Source: Thermosipho melanesiensis BI429 (GTDB taxonomy: Bacteria; Thermotogota; Thermotogae; Thermotogales; Fervidobacteriaceae). Taken from it: a DNA stretch of 64,000 nucleotides. The stretch covers positions 496,001-560,000 of the forward strand of contig NC_009616.1 in the NCBI RefSeq assembly GCF_000016905.1, read 5' to 3'. The notes under the pieces were generated by a model. That model had not been told where the DNA came from and ran no database searches. It saw only the letters and a program-made list of their open reading frames with translations. This document shows positions 41,581 to 50,364 of the stretch, piece after piece. The translations under genes and the position numbers were made by a program. How positions within the stretch are numbered: the first letter of the stretch is position 1; each line of letters begins with the position of its first letter.

Positions 41581-41618
41581 GATACAAAATCTTTTCTTTT
41601 TAGAAACTTATGTTACTA

Positions 41619-42008
41619 TTATTTAAGTTCTACTTCTGCTCCTGCTTCTTCAAGTTTCTTCTTAATTTCTTCTGCTTCGTCTTTGTTTACTCCTTGTTTA
41701 ATTACAGCATCAGGTGTTCCTGCTTTTTCAACTAAATCTTTTGCTTCTTTAAGACCAAGACCTGTAATTTCTCTTACTACTTTAATGACATTTATCTTTT
41801 TTGCACCAAAACTCTTGAGAACAACATCAAATTCCGTTTTTTCTTCAGCAGCTGCTCCTCCACCTGCTGCAGCTCCTGCAACTGGCATTGCCATAACTGG
41901 CGCAGATGCACTTACTCCGAATTTGTCTTCCAACATCTTTACGAGTTCTGCAAGTTCTGCTACTGTTAATTGTTCAATTTCATTTACAATTTGTTCTAAT
42001 TTTTCCAT
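41619..42008 (-). CDS. rplL: 50S ribosomal protein L7/L12
   Basis: The 129-aa stalk protein. ATG 42008 is 8 nt after AGGAGG; the in-frame GTG at 42017 overlaps the Shine-Dalgarno and is rejected. N-terminal dimerisation helix ([20 protein letters not shown]), an Ala/Gly-rich hinge ([12 protein letters not shown]), and the C-terminal domain with [20 protein letters not shown]. Confidence 0.99.
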   Translation of the reverse strand: MEKLEQIVNEIEQLTVAELAELVKMLEDKFGVSASAPVMAMPVAGAAAGGGAAAEEKTEFDVVLKSFGAKKINVIKVVREITGLGLKEAKDLVEKAGTPDAVIKQGVNKDEAEEIKKKLEEAGAEVELK

Positions 42009-42025
42009 GATAAACACCTCCTAAA

Positions 42026-42568
42026 TTATTCTGATTTTTTATCTTTAATTGCATTAAGAGCATAAAGAAGACTCTTAAGAGTACCGGATAGTACATTAAC
42101 AAATCCTCTAATAGGTCCTTGCACTCCACTAACAACCATAGCAAGAAGCTGCTCTTTGGATGGTAGTTTGGATAGATTTTCAACTTCCTCTGCATCAAAG
42201 AATCTACCATCTAAGTACAGACCTTTAAAAGAAGGCAATCCCTTTGTTTCCTTCGAGAAATCATAAATAATTTTAATTGCTTCAATCGGATCTCCTTCTT
42301 CAACATATAAAATTGCAAGAGGGCCAGAAAAAACTTCTTCAATTTCATCAACAGAATATCCCGCTTTTTTCAAAGCAAGATATGCAACACTGTTTTTTAT
42401 AACTCTATACCTTGCTCCATTGGCTAACTTTTCTCTTAGTTTTCTTCTTAATTTTGTAATTTGTTCTACGTTAAGGCCTTTGTAATCCGAAAAAAGAATC
42501 AATGATGATTTTTCAAAAATAGCACTTAATTCCTCAACAAGTAGCTCTTTTTGTTTTCTTGTCAGCAA
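42026..42568 (-). CDS. rplJ: 50S ribosomal protein L10
   Basis: The 180-aa stalk base protein, which also binds its own mRNA leader. The start is TTG 42568 (MLTRKQKELLVEEL), 8 nt after AGGAGG and matching the known T. maritima N-terminus; the GTG at 42577 overlaps the Shine-Dalgarno. RVIKNSVAYLALKKAG and the C-terminal L7/L12-binding helix are visible. rplA and rplK, which normally precede it, are absent here. Confidence 0.97.
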   Translation of the reverse strand: MLTRKQKELLVEELSAIFEKSSLILFSDYKGLNVEQITKLRRKLREKLANGARYRVIKNSVAYLALKKAGYSVDEIEEVFSGPLAILYVEEGDPIEAIKIIYDFSKETKGLPSFKGLYLDGRFFDAEEVENLSKLPSKEQLLAMVVSGVQGPIRGFVNVLSGTLKSLLYALNAIKDKKSE

Positions 42569-42583
42569 TTTCTTCACCTCCTA

Positions 42584-42694
42584 CAAAAAAATAAACCTCG
42601 GAATACCGAGGCGCAAAAAAGGAAAGCAACCACTTTCCTTTCTGCCTCGGGCAGGCGGCTTTCTGCCTTTATTTAACCTGCCGTCTTCAGCACT
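42584..42694 (-). ncRNA. L10 leader (autoregulatory mRNA leader) with two hairpin terminators
   Basis: The 5' leader of rplJL. A core stem pairs GGCAGG with CCTGCC (42677-42682 with 42650-42655), as in the Rfam L10 leader family. Downstream, hairpin B (42621-42638, GGAAAG / CTTTCC) is followed by six T, and hairpin C (42596-42611, CCTCGG / CCGAGG) by a long T-tract. The leader's CCGAGGC (42645-42650 region) can also pair with the GCCTCGG arm of hairpin C. So L10 binding could choose between antitermination and termination. Confidence 0.85.
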
Positions 42695-42700
42695 GGTTAG

Positions 42701-42728
42701 ATTTTAACATATTTTCCTTTCTTTGCAA
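42701..42728 (-). promoter_or_regulatory. Promoter of rplJL
   Basis: Minus strand: TTGCAA (42728-42723), 16-nt spacer, TAAAAT (42706-42701), with TG before the -10 (ATATGTTAAAAT). Predicted start near 42694, at the beginning of the L10 leader. Confidence 0.8.
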
Positions 42729-43100
42729 GTGGATTTTGTGTTAATACTTTGTAAATAAATTTAAAAAAATTTCTTTGACGAAATTATTTTCGAAAAAAGT
42801 AATTAACAAAAAAATTTTTTAAAACATCAACTTTACTTTTAAAAATTTTAGGACGTTTTTGCGCTTTTTCGTTTATTTTGAAAGTTTATCTACTGGTTAT
42901 AAAAATGAAAAATAGGAATACAATAACAAAATATAAAAATATAAAGCAGAAGAGCGGTTAATATTCGTATGGAAAATCAAAAGTTAAAAAATGTTTAAAT
43001 ATAATTTTTACCAAAAAATATATAAGTTGAATCTTTTAGTTACTTCTTTATTTGACTTATAATAAAAATAAAGAAAAATAAAAGGATGGCGATAAGAATT
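42729..43100. other. AT-rich divergent intergenic region
   Basis: About 370 nt with no convincing gene between the rplJ promoter and the plus-strand sugar island. It is dominated by A and T runs. A possible plus-strand promoter is TATAAT at 43058-43063, with weak -35 TTAGTT 16 nt upstream. This is where rplA and rplK would be expected. Confidence 0.6.
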
Positions 43101-43784
43101 ATGAAAGTAGCTATACTTCAACCAAATTACTTGCCTTGGAAGGGCGTTTTTGACATGATTAATAAAGTAGATTTTTTTGTTTTTTTGGATGATGTACAAT
43201 ATACAAAACATGATTGGAGAAATAGAAATAAGATAAAAACTCCAAATGGTTTAAGATGGATTACGGTACCCGTAAAATCAAATAGTATAAAACAAAAAAT
43301 AAATGAAGTAGAAGTCTCTCAAAGAGTTAATTGGCAAAAAAAACATTATAATTCATTTATAGCAAATTATTCAAAAGCAAAATATTTTAAAGATTTTGAG
43401 TTTTTGTTGGAAGATTTTTATATAACAAATAAATGGAAAAAACTGTCTGATCTTGATATTTATACAACAATAAAAATTTCAGAAATTCTTAGAATAAATA
43501 CGAATTTTTTGAAAAGTTCAGAGTTTAAGATTAAAGAAAAAGATAAAAACCGTAGATTAATAGAAATAATAAAGTTATTAAAAGGAAAAATTTATATAAC
43601 AGGCCCATCGGCTAAAAATTATTTGAATATTGAACTTTTTGAAAAAAATGGTATAGAAGTACGTTTCATGGAATATAAATATCCTGAGTATCAACAGTTA
43701 TATGAAGGTTTTATACACGAGGTTACTGTTTTAGATGTATTATTTAATTGTGGGGATAGATCACCATTTTATATATTTACATAG
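43101..43784 (+). CDS. WbqC-like family protein
   Basis: A 227-aa protein of the WbqC family, found in surface polysaccharide and glycan loci; the chemistry is unresolved. Start ATG 43101 is chosen because the family begins with MKVAILQPNYLPWKGVFD; the ATG at 43086 abuts the AGG. Conserved pieces: VFLDDVQYTKHDWRNRNKIK and WITVPVK, and a late ITGPSAKNYL. First gene of the plus-strand island. Confidence 0.85.
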   Translation: MKVAILQPNYLPWKGVFDMINKVDFFVFLDDVQYTKHDWRNRNKIKTPNGLRWITVPVKSNSIKQKINEVEVSQRVNWQKKHYNSFIANYSKAKYFKDFEFLLEDFYITNKWKKLSDLDIYTTIKISEILRINTNFLKSSEFKIKEKDKNRRLIEIIKLLKGKIYITGPSAKNYLNIELFEKNGIEVRFMEYKYPEYQQLYEGFIHEVTVLDVLFNCGDRSPFYIFT

Positions 43785-43812
43785 ATAAATTCATTTTTTG
43801 AGGAGGAGTGTT

Positions 43813-44772
43813 ATGAAAAAAAGGTTTGATGTTTACTATGATGAGGAAAAATTAAAAAAAATATTACTCCAAAGAATACAGGATGAGAACAAAAATCTTT
43901 TTCCGTCGGTAGTGTTAATTGATAGTATTTCATATTGCAACTTAAAATGTGCAATGTGCCCACATAAAGATATGACACGTAAGCCAGGGATAATGTCGTG
44001 GAAGCTGTACAAAAAGATAGTTGATGAGATAGCAATTGAAAAACCCGAAGCACGTGTGTGGATTACCTTTTTCGGTGAAGGGTTAATGTTAAATGATCTG
44101 GACAAAAGAATAAAATATGCAAAAGAAAAGGGGTTAAAAGATGTTGTATTAAATTCGAACGGGAACTTGTTGAACAAAAAATGGGCTGAGCGTTTGATAA
44201 AAGCGGGATTGGATGTTTTATATATTGGCATTGACGCTTTTGAAGAAGATACATACAAAAAGATAAGGGTGAAAGGTAATTTAACTAAAGTAATAGAAGG
44301 TGTTTTAATATACAAAAAACTTCTGGATGAAATTGGAGAAAAAACTCAAAAACTAGTTGTTCAATTTGTTGAGATGCCTGAAAATGAAAATGAACTGGAA
44401 AAATTTGTTGATTTTTGGAAAAAACAAGGGGTGTATGTAAAGATAAGGCCAAAAGTAAGTTGGGCAGGAAAAGTTAAGGCAGAAAATTTAAAAGATTTTA
44501 AATTTAGATTACCATGCAATTGGGCGATGAATTCTATAAATATATCTGATCAGGGAAAGATATGCATGTGTGCGGTAGATTTAAACTGTGAAGTAATATT
44601 CGGTGATGTAAACAAACAGAGTATTAAAGAAATTTGGAATACAACTTTGAAAGAATTCCGATTAAATCATTTGGAAGGCAAATGGGATAAACTACCAAAA
44701 CTTTGTAGAAACTGTAAAGATTGGCAATCAAGTTATGCTTCTTATATTGAACCAGGAGGTGAAAATACATGA
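43813..44772 (+). CDS. Radical SAM/SPASM protein 1
   Basis: A 319-aa radical SAM enzyme: [4Fe-4S] motif CNLKCAMC (about residue 43), a GExL-like FFGEGLMLND, and a C-terminal SPASM region with cysteines ICMCAVDLNCE and LCRNC. Start is ATG 43813, after GAGGAGG. It overlaps the second radical SAM gene by 4 nt. Substrate unknown; in a sugar island it may modify a nucleotide sugar or a glycoprotein. Confidence 0.88.
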   Translation: MKKRFDVYYDEEKLKKILLQRIQDENKNLFPSVVLIDSISYCNLKCAMCPHKDMTRKPGIMSWKLYKKIVDEIAIEKPEARVWITFFGEGLMLNDLDKRIKYAKEKGLKDVVLNSNGNLLNKKWAERLIKAGLDVLYIGIDAFEEDTYKKIRVKGNLTKVIEGVLIYKKLLDEIGEKTQKLVVQFVEMPENENELEKFVDFWKKQGVYVKIRPKVSWAGKVKAENLKDFKFRLPCNWAMNSINISDQGKICMCAVDLNCEVIFGDVNKQSIKEIWNTTLKEFRLNHLEGKWDKLPKLCRNCKDWQSSYASYIEPGGENT

Positions 44773-45767
44773 AAAAGTACTATAAAATATATACAGATTT
44801 TTTAGTCCACGTACCAAAAGAATATAAAATGAAAGAAGAAGCAAAGGAATTTCCATTGATGATAGTCTTAAGTGTTTCTTATGTTTGTAATGCAAAATGT
44901 CCAGCCTGTCCTTATACAATTTCAACAATCAGAGAAAAGTATAAAAACGCACAATTTGTTAGTGAAAAATTGTTTAAAAAAATAGCAGATGAATGTGGAA
45001 AATATGGAGCTTTTATAAGGTTAACAGGTGGCGGTGAACCAATGTTACATCCCAACATAGTCGAATTGATCGAGTATGCAAAGAGCGTCGGTGCAAAAAT
45101 AGGATTAATTACAAATGGCTCTATGTTTAACGAAGAAAACACGAAAAGGTTGTTAAAAGCAAATGTAGATATGGTAGAATTTAGCGTAGACGCCGCTAAA
45201 AAAGAAGATTATGAAAAAATTAGAATCGGTTTGAATTGGGAAAAATTAGTAGAAAATATCGAAAGAATGGTTTCATTAAGAAATGAAATGAACAGCACAA
45301 CTAAAATCATTGTTAGTGCAATTGTTCAGCAGGGAATCAATCCAGATGAAATCTTGGATTTTTGGAAGAAGAGGGTTGATCACGTTCAATTGAGAAAATA
45401 TTTGACTTGGGGAATGGGAGATCCTTCAAAATCAGCCGATCCGACCCCTTATTTACCTTCCACAGCCCCTTGTCCTTGGCCTTTTGAGAGAATGAATGTG
45501 GATACTTTTGGAAATGTTGCGCTCTGTGGATATGATATAGCTTTTAAAACAAATTTTGGAAATGTTATGGAAAAAAGCATAAAGGAAATATGGCATAGTG
45601 AAGCATTTGAAAAAGTTAGGCAATTACATCTATCAGGTAGAATGGATATGATACCATTATGTAGAACGTGCACTGATAGAAAATATAGAACTTGGAATTA
45701 TAATTATTATAAGTTGGTAGAAATCGCAGAAAAGAATAGAAAAAATAATTTAAAAAGTGAGGGATAA
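44769..45767 (+). CDS. Radical SAM/SPASM protein 2
   Basis: A 332-aa paralogue-like radical SAM enzyme: CNAKCPAC for the SAM cluster, RLTGGGEPMLHPNIVELIEY, and SPASM cysteines CGYDIA and LCRTC. ATG 44769 lies in the previous stop (ATGA) with GGAGGTGA upstream. The two enzymes differ strongly, so they are not a recent duplication. Probably they act on the same pathway or form a pair. Confidence 0.88.
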   Translation: MKKYYKIYTDFLVHVPKEYKMKEEAKEFPLMIVLSVSYVCNAKCPACPYTISTIREKYKNAQFVSEKLFKKIADECGKYGAFIRLTGGGEPMLHPNIVELIEYAKSVGAKIGLITNGSMFNEENTKRLLKANVDMVEFSVDAAKKEDYEKIRIGLNWEKLVENIERMVSLRNEMNSTTKIIVSAIVQQGINPDEILDFWKKRVDHVQLRKYLTWGMGDPSKSADPTPYLPSTAPCPWPFERMNVDTFGNVALCGYDIAFKTNFGNVMEKSIKEIWHSEAFEKVRQLHLSGRMDMIPLCRTCTDRKYRTWNYNYYKLVEIAEKNRKNNLKSEG

Positions 45768-45768
45768 A

Positions 45769-47649
45769 ATGTGTGGTATAGTTGGATTTAGTGGGAAAGG
45801 AAATCCAAATATTTTGAAAAGTATGAACGACGCGATTTATCATAGAGGTCCTGATGAAGAAGGGTTTTATCAAGATGAATTTATGAATCTTGGCTCTAGA
45901 AGATTGAGTATAATAGACATTGAAAAAGGAAAACAACCAATACATAATGAATCAAAAGATGTTTGGGTAGTTTGGAATGGTGAAATTTATAATTTTTTGA
46001 CATTAAGAAATGAACTAATTGAAAAAGGACATAGTTTTTATACAGATCATTCAGACTCAGAAGTAATAGTACATTTATACGAAGAATATAACCTTAATTT
46101 TGTAAATAAGATTAATGGAATGTTCGCAATTGCAATTTGGGATAAAAAAAATAAAAAATTAGTATTAGTAAGAGACCGAATGGGACAAAAGCCATTATTT
46201 TATACAATAATTAATGGAAATATAATTTTTGCGTCTGAAATAAAAGCAATTTTAAAACATCCTATGGTAAAAAAGGAACCAAATTTTGAAGCTCTTAACC
46301 ATTATTTTACATTTAAAAATATTCCTGCACCTTTTACTGCATTTGAAAACATCTATTCCATTTTTCCAGGCGAAATGTTAATATTCGATGTAAACATTAA
46401 AAAACTGGAACACCTTAAATATTGGAATATAGATTTTTCAAAACAAAACAACGATAAATTTGAGGAAGCAATTTATAAAATAAGAAAATTATTGGAGGAT
46501 TCAGTAAAAAATAGAATGGTAAGTGATGTCCCAATAGGAGCTTATTTAAGTGGTGGATTGGATTCTAGTTCTGTTGTAGCTTTCATGATAAGGAATTCTA
46601 ACAAAAGAGTAAAAACATTTTCTTTGGGATATACAACTTTTTTGGAGCATAAAGCTCATGACATTATTTCTGCAAGAAAAGTTGCTAAAATTTTTGGCAC
46701 AGAACATTATGAATATTTTATGTCTCCTGATGAATTAATAGAAGATATTTCAAAAGTTTTGAGGAGTTTTGACTCCCCATTTTCTGGAGCAATTTCTACA
46801 TTTTTCCTGACAAAATTGATTTCTAAACATGTTAAAGTTGCTTTATCTGGGGATGGAGCAGATGAATTATTTGGAAGTTATTTAGCACCAAGACTAGCAC
46901 AACCGTTAAGCTACCTTGAAAATATTTATGAAAAACTGAAAAAAGGCTACAAATTATCCGATAAAGATTTAAATAATTTAAGACCATTTGAAAATAATAT
47001 TGAATTTCTGGAAAAACTTTATCTTTATTCAAAAGGAAGTCTTGAAAAGTGGAAATATAAAATTTTATTGTTTAAAGACGAGGAAAAGAGGTTGTTGTTG
47101 AATCCTAAAATTTTTAAATTTAATAAATTTAATTCTTACGAACTATTAAGTAAGGATGTTTCCAATCTAAAAGCTTTAGACCCATTAAATAAAGTATTAG
47201 AATTAGAATGGAAAACTTTGCTTCCTGACCAAGTTTTAGCTTTTGTTGACTTTCTATCTATGGCTCATTCCGTTGAAGTGAGATCACCTTTTCTTGATTA
47301 TAGATTAGTTGAATATGTTGCTTCTTTGCCAGGAAGTTGGAAAATAAAAAAAGGGATTATTAAGTATATTTTAAAAGAAGCACTTAAAGGAATATTACCA
47401 AAAGAAATAATAAACAGAAAAAAAGAAGGGTTTGTTTTGCCAGTTTTTTGGTGGATAAAAAGAGAGTTAAAGCCCTTTGTAATGTGTCATTTAAATAAAT
47501 CTTCGTTAAAGAAAAGTGTTTTTAATTTCGAATATATAAATAAGCTGTTGTCAGAATATTATAACAATAAAAACAATGATTTTCAATTAGCGGCTAAAAT
47601 CTGGAACGTTGTATCTTTTAAAATTTGGTGGGATTTATATTTTGGATAG
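45769..47649 (+). CDS. Asparagine synthase-like amidotransferase (AsnB type)
   Basis: A 626-aa AsnB-family enzyme. Start ATG 45769 exposes the catalytic Cys2 (MCGIVGFSG) of a class II glutaminase domain (1-210), followed by the ATP-pyrophosphatase synthase domain with LSGGLDSSSVVA (P-loop) and ALSGDGADELFG. It could make asparagine, but in surface-sugar loci such enzymes amidate other carboxylates, such as uronic acids. Context favours the second use, without proof. It follows the radical SAM gene by 1 nt. Confidence 0.9.
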   Translation: MCGIVGFSGKGNPNILKSMNDAIYHRGPDEEGFYQDEFMNLGSRRLSIIDIEKGKQPIHNESKDVWVVWNGEIYNFLTLRNELIEKGHSFYTDHSDSEVIVHLYEEYNLNFVNKINGMFAIAIWDKKNKKLVLVRDRMGQKPLFYTIINGNIIFASEIKAILKHPMVKKEPNFEALNHYFTFKNIPAPFTAFENIYSIFPGEMLIFDVNIKKLEHLKYWNIDFSKQNNDKFEEAIYKIRKLLEDSVKNRMVSDVPIGAYLSGGLDSSSVVAFMIRNSNKRVKTFSLGYTTFLEHKAHDIISARKVAKIFGTEHYEYFMSPDELIEDISKVLRSFDSPFSGAISTFFLTKLISKHVKVALSGDGADELFGSYLAPRLAQPLSYLENIYEKLKKGYKLSDKDLNNLRPFENNIEFLEKLYLYSKGSLEKWKYKILLFKDEEKRLLLNPKIFKFNKFNSYELLSKDVSNLKALDPLNKVLELEWKTLLPDQVLAFVDFLSMAHSVEVRSPFLDYRLVEYVASLPGSWKIKKGIIKYILKEALKGILPKEIINRKKEGFVLPVFWWIKRELKPFVMCHLNKSSLKKSVFNFEYINKLLSEYYNNKNNDFQLAAKIWNVVSFKIWWDLYFG

Positions 47650-47661
47650 GAGGGAATATTT

Positions 47662-48801
47662 TTGGTTTTTTTTAACAAAATCTTTTACAATGATAAGGAA
47701 TTGAGGTATATAAAAGAAGCAATTGAAAGCTCAAAAATAAGTGGGGATGGGCTCTTTTCAAAAAAGGTGCAAAATTTGCTAGAAAAAAAGTTTAAAGCAA
47801 AGAAAATTTTGCTTGTTACTTCAGCAAGTGCTGCTTTGGATATGGCAGCAATATTAATTAATTTAGAGTTAGATGATGAAGTAATAATGCCTTCTTTTAC
47901 CTTCGTTTCAACAGCAAACTCTGTTTTGTTAAGGGGAGCTAAACCTGTGTTTGTTGATATAGAATCAGAAAATTTAAATATTGATGTTGATAGTATAGAA
48001 GAAAAAATAAATTCTAAAACAAAAGCCATAATTCCTGTACATTATGCAGGACATTCTTGTGATATGGATAAGTTAGTTCAAATTGCCAAAAAACATAATT
48101 TGAGAGTAATAGAAGATGCCGCTCAAAGTGTAAATGCTAAATACAAAGATAAATTTTTAGGGACCATTGGAGATATAGGATGTTATAGTTTCCATGAAAC
48201 AAAAAACTACACTTGTGGTGAAGGAGGAGCTTTAGTTCTAAATAATGAGTTTTTTTTCGAAAGAGCAGAAATTGTTAGAGAGAAGGGTACCAATAGAAGT
48301 AAATTTTTTAGAGGGGAAATCGATAAATACACTTGGATTGATGTAGGTTCAAGTTTTGTTCTTTCAGATATATTAGCTGCCTTTTTGTTAGCCCAACTTG
48401 AAAGAATGGATGAAGTTTTAAATAGAAGAAAAGAAATATATAATACGTATTATGAAGGCTTAAAGAATCTCGAAAAAAGAGGAGTTTTAAAATTGCCAAA
48501 GATACCACATTACTCTTCTTCAAATTACCACATTTTTTATATATTACTAAATACCGAAAAACAAAGAGATAAATTAATGAATTTTTTAAAAAAACGTGAA
48601 ATTCAAGCTCTTTTTCATTATATACCTCTGCATGAATCACCGATGGGAAAAAAGTTGGGATATAAGAAGGGTGATTTACCCGTTACCGAAAAAATAAGTA
48701 GAACAATATTAAGACTACCTTTGCATTTAAGGCTTTCAAAAGATGAAATTTATTATATTATCGATTCAATTTACGAGTTTTTTACTAGTACTAGGAGGTA
48801 A
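47662..48801 (+). CDS. Sugar aminotransferase, WecE/RffA-like
   Basis: A 379-aa DegT/DnrJ/EryC1/StrS PLP enzyme. Start TTG 47662 follows AGGAGGG by 7 nt. The PLP lysine lies in SFHETKNYTCGEGGAL; EDAAQSVNA precedes it. The segment REKGTNRSKFFRGEIDKYTW and VDVGSSFVLSD closely match WecE/RffA, which converts dTDP-4-keto-6-deoxy-glucose to dTDP-4-amino-4,6-dideoxy-galactose (dTDP-Fuc4N). RfbA and RfbB to make its substrate are downstream. Confidence 0.9.
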   Translation: MVFFNKIFYNDKELRYIKEAIESSKISGDGLFSKKVQNLLEKKFKAKKILLVTSASAALDMAAILINLELDDEVIMPSFTFVSTANSVLLRGAKPVFVDIESENLNIDVDSIEEKINSKTKAIIPVHYAGHSCDMDKLVQIAKKHNLRVIEDAAQSVNAKYKDKFLGTIGDIGCYSFHETKNYTCGEGGALVLNNEFFFERAEIVREKGTNRSKFFRGEIDKYTWIDVGSSFVLSDILAAFLLAQLERMDEVLNRRKEIYNTYYEGLKNLEKRGVLKLPKIPHYSSSNYHIFYILLNTEKQRDKLMNFLKKREIQALFHYIPLHESPMGKKLGYKKGDLPVTEKISRTILRLPLHLRLSKDEIYYIIDSIYEFFTSTRR

Positions 48802-48804
48802 GAT

Positions 48805-49461
48805 ATGAAACTTTGCTTTCTTGTTAGTGGGAATGGAGGAAATTTGAAATTTTTTCATTTAGCTTTAAAAGAAAAAAAAATAAATAATATCAATTTATTT
48901 GCTATAGGCTATAAAAATTGTAAAGCTCTAGAATATTGTAAAGAACAAAATTTGAAATTTAAATTAATTAACTATGCCAGAACTTATAACAAGGAGTTAG
49001 TTGAAGCACTAGAAAACTTTGATTGTGACTATATTGTTACAACTTGGCATAAGGTTATTGATGCTACAACTGTAAATTTATTTAAGGGTAAGTTGATAAA
49101 TTTGCACTATTCCCTCCTACCTGCATTTAAAGGAACAATTGGTACACAAGCAATAAATGAAGGTTTTTATAAATTAAATACACAATATTTTGGAGCAACT
49201 GTTCATTTCGTCGACGAATTTGTAGACAACGGAAAGATAATCTCTCAAGCCATTGTTAAAAGAAAAAATAATATAAATAAAATAATAAATCTTGTGTTTA
49301 GAAGAGGATGCATGATTTTGTTAAATAGTCTTATAATCCTGAGCCAAAAAAACAATATTATTAAAAGTGATTATAATGAAAAACTTTGGTATTCGCCATC
49401 TTTGTTATTTAATGACGAAATATTTGATGAAACATTCTGGAAAAAACTCTCTTTGTTATAG
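48805..49461 (+). CDS. Sugar N-formyltransferase-like protein
   Basis: A 218-aa formyltransferase-fold protein using formyl-tetrahydrofolate. Motifs: [14 protein letters not shown] (catalytic region of the family) and [13 protein letters not shown] (catalytic Asp). It lacks the C-terminal domain of Fmt and differs from PurN. Placed straight after the WecE-like aminotransferase, it probably formylates the new amino group, in the position held by the acetyltransferase RffC in enterobacteria. Confidence 0.85.
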   Translation: MKLCFLVSGNGGNLKFFHLALKEKKINNINLFAIGYKNCKALEYCKEQNLKFKLINYARTYNKELVEALENFDCDYIVTTWHKVIDATTVNLFKGKLINLHYSLLPAFKGTIGTQAINEGFYKLNTQYFGATVHFVDEFVDNGKIISQAIVKRKNNINKIINLVFRRGCMILLNSLIILSQKNNIIKSDYNEKLWYSPSLLFNDEIFDETFWKKLSLL

Positions 49462-49478
49462 TTTTAGAGGTGAAAATT

Positions 49479-50351
49479 ATGAAAGGAATAGTTTTGGCAG
49501 GTGGTTCTGGGCTAAGATTATACCCTATTACCAGGGGAATTAGTAAACATTTAATACCAATATATGACAAGCCTTTGATATTCTACCCTTTATCAACACT
49601 TATGCTGGCTGGCATAAAGGATATTTTGATAATCTCAAATCCTGAATATATTGATTTATACAAGAATTTACTTGGAACAGGGGAAAATTTAGGTATAAAA
49701 TTAGATTATTTAATACAAGATTCTCCACATGGTATTGCTGAAGCTTTTATAATAGGGGAAAATTTTATAAAAGATGATAAAGTAGCTTTAATTTTGGGAG
49801 ATAATTTATTTTACGGTCAAGGTTTTTCCAAAGTATTAAAAAAAGCAAAAAGTTTGGAAGAAGGAGCTTTAGTGTTCGCTTATTATGTTAAAGATCCATC
49901 AAGATTTGGAGTTGTTGAATTTGATGAAAATTATAACGTAATAAGTTTAGAAGAAAAACCAAAATTTCCGAAATCGAATTATGCCGTTCCTGGTTTGTAT
50001 TTTTATGATAATGAGGTTATTGACATTGCTAAAAATATTAAACCTTCATTTAGAGGAGAATTAGAAATTACAGATGTCAACAAAGAATATTTAAAACGTA
50101 ATAAATTAAAGGTTCAGGTTCTAGGAAGAGGTTTTGCATGGCTTGATACAGGTACACCTGAAGGATTATTAGAAGCATCAAATTTTGTTGCTACTATACA
50201 AAAAAGACAAGGATTATATATAGCATGCTTGGAAGAAATTGCTTTTAGAAATGGGTGGATAGAAAGAAGTGATTTATTAAGAATGGGAAAAGTTTTAAAA
50301 AACACCGATTATGGAAAATATTTAATTTCGTTGGCCAATAGTAATTTATAA
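49479..50351 (+). CDS. rfbA: Glucose-1-phosphate thymidylyltransferase
   Basis: RfbA/RmlA makes dTDP-glucose from glucose-1-phosphate and dTTP. The 290-aa protein starts [20 protein letters not shown] (nucleotide binding), then [20 protein letters not shown] and [11 protein letters not shown]. Start ATG 49479 after GAGGTGAAAATT. Normal length for the large RmlA form with the C-terminal regulatory part. Confidence 0.97.
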   Translation: MKGIVLAGGSGLRLYPITRGISKHLIPIYDKPLIFYPLSTLMLAGIKDILIISNPEYIDLYKNLLGTGENLGIKLDYLIQDSPHGIAEAFIIGENFIKDDKVALILGDNLFYGQGFSKVLKKAKSLEEGALVFAYYVKDPSRFGVVEFDENYNVISLEEKPKFPKSNYAVPGLYFYDNEVIDIAKNIKPSFRGELEITDVNKEYLKRNKLKVQVLGRGFAWLDTGTPEGLLEASNFVATIQKRQGLYIACLEEIAFRNGWIERSDLLRMGKVLKNTDYGKYLISLANSNL

Positions 50352-50364
50352 ATAGGAGGTAATA

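Noticed and set aside
41410-42024. Plus-strand open frame over rplL and its terminator
   Set aside because: Ser/Ala-rich shadow of the L7/L12 hinge region; it crosses a terminator and a promoter of the minus strand.
43813-45767. RiPP (modified peptide) cluster around the two SPASM enzymes
   Set aside because: No short Cys- or Gly-rich precursor gene, export ATPase or peptidase is visible nearby; neighbours are sugar genes.
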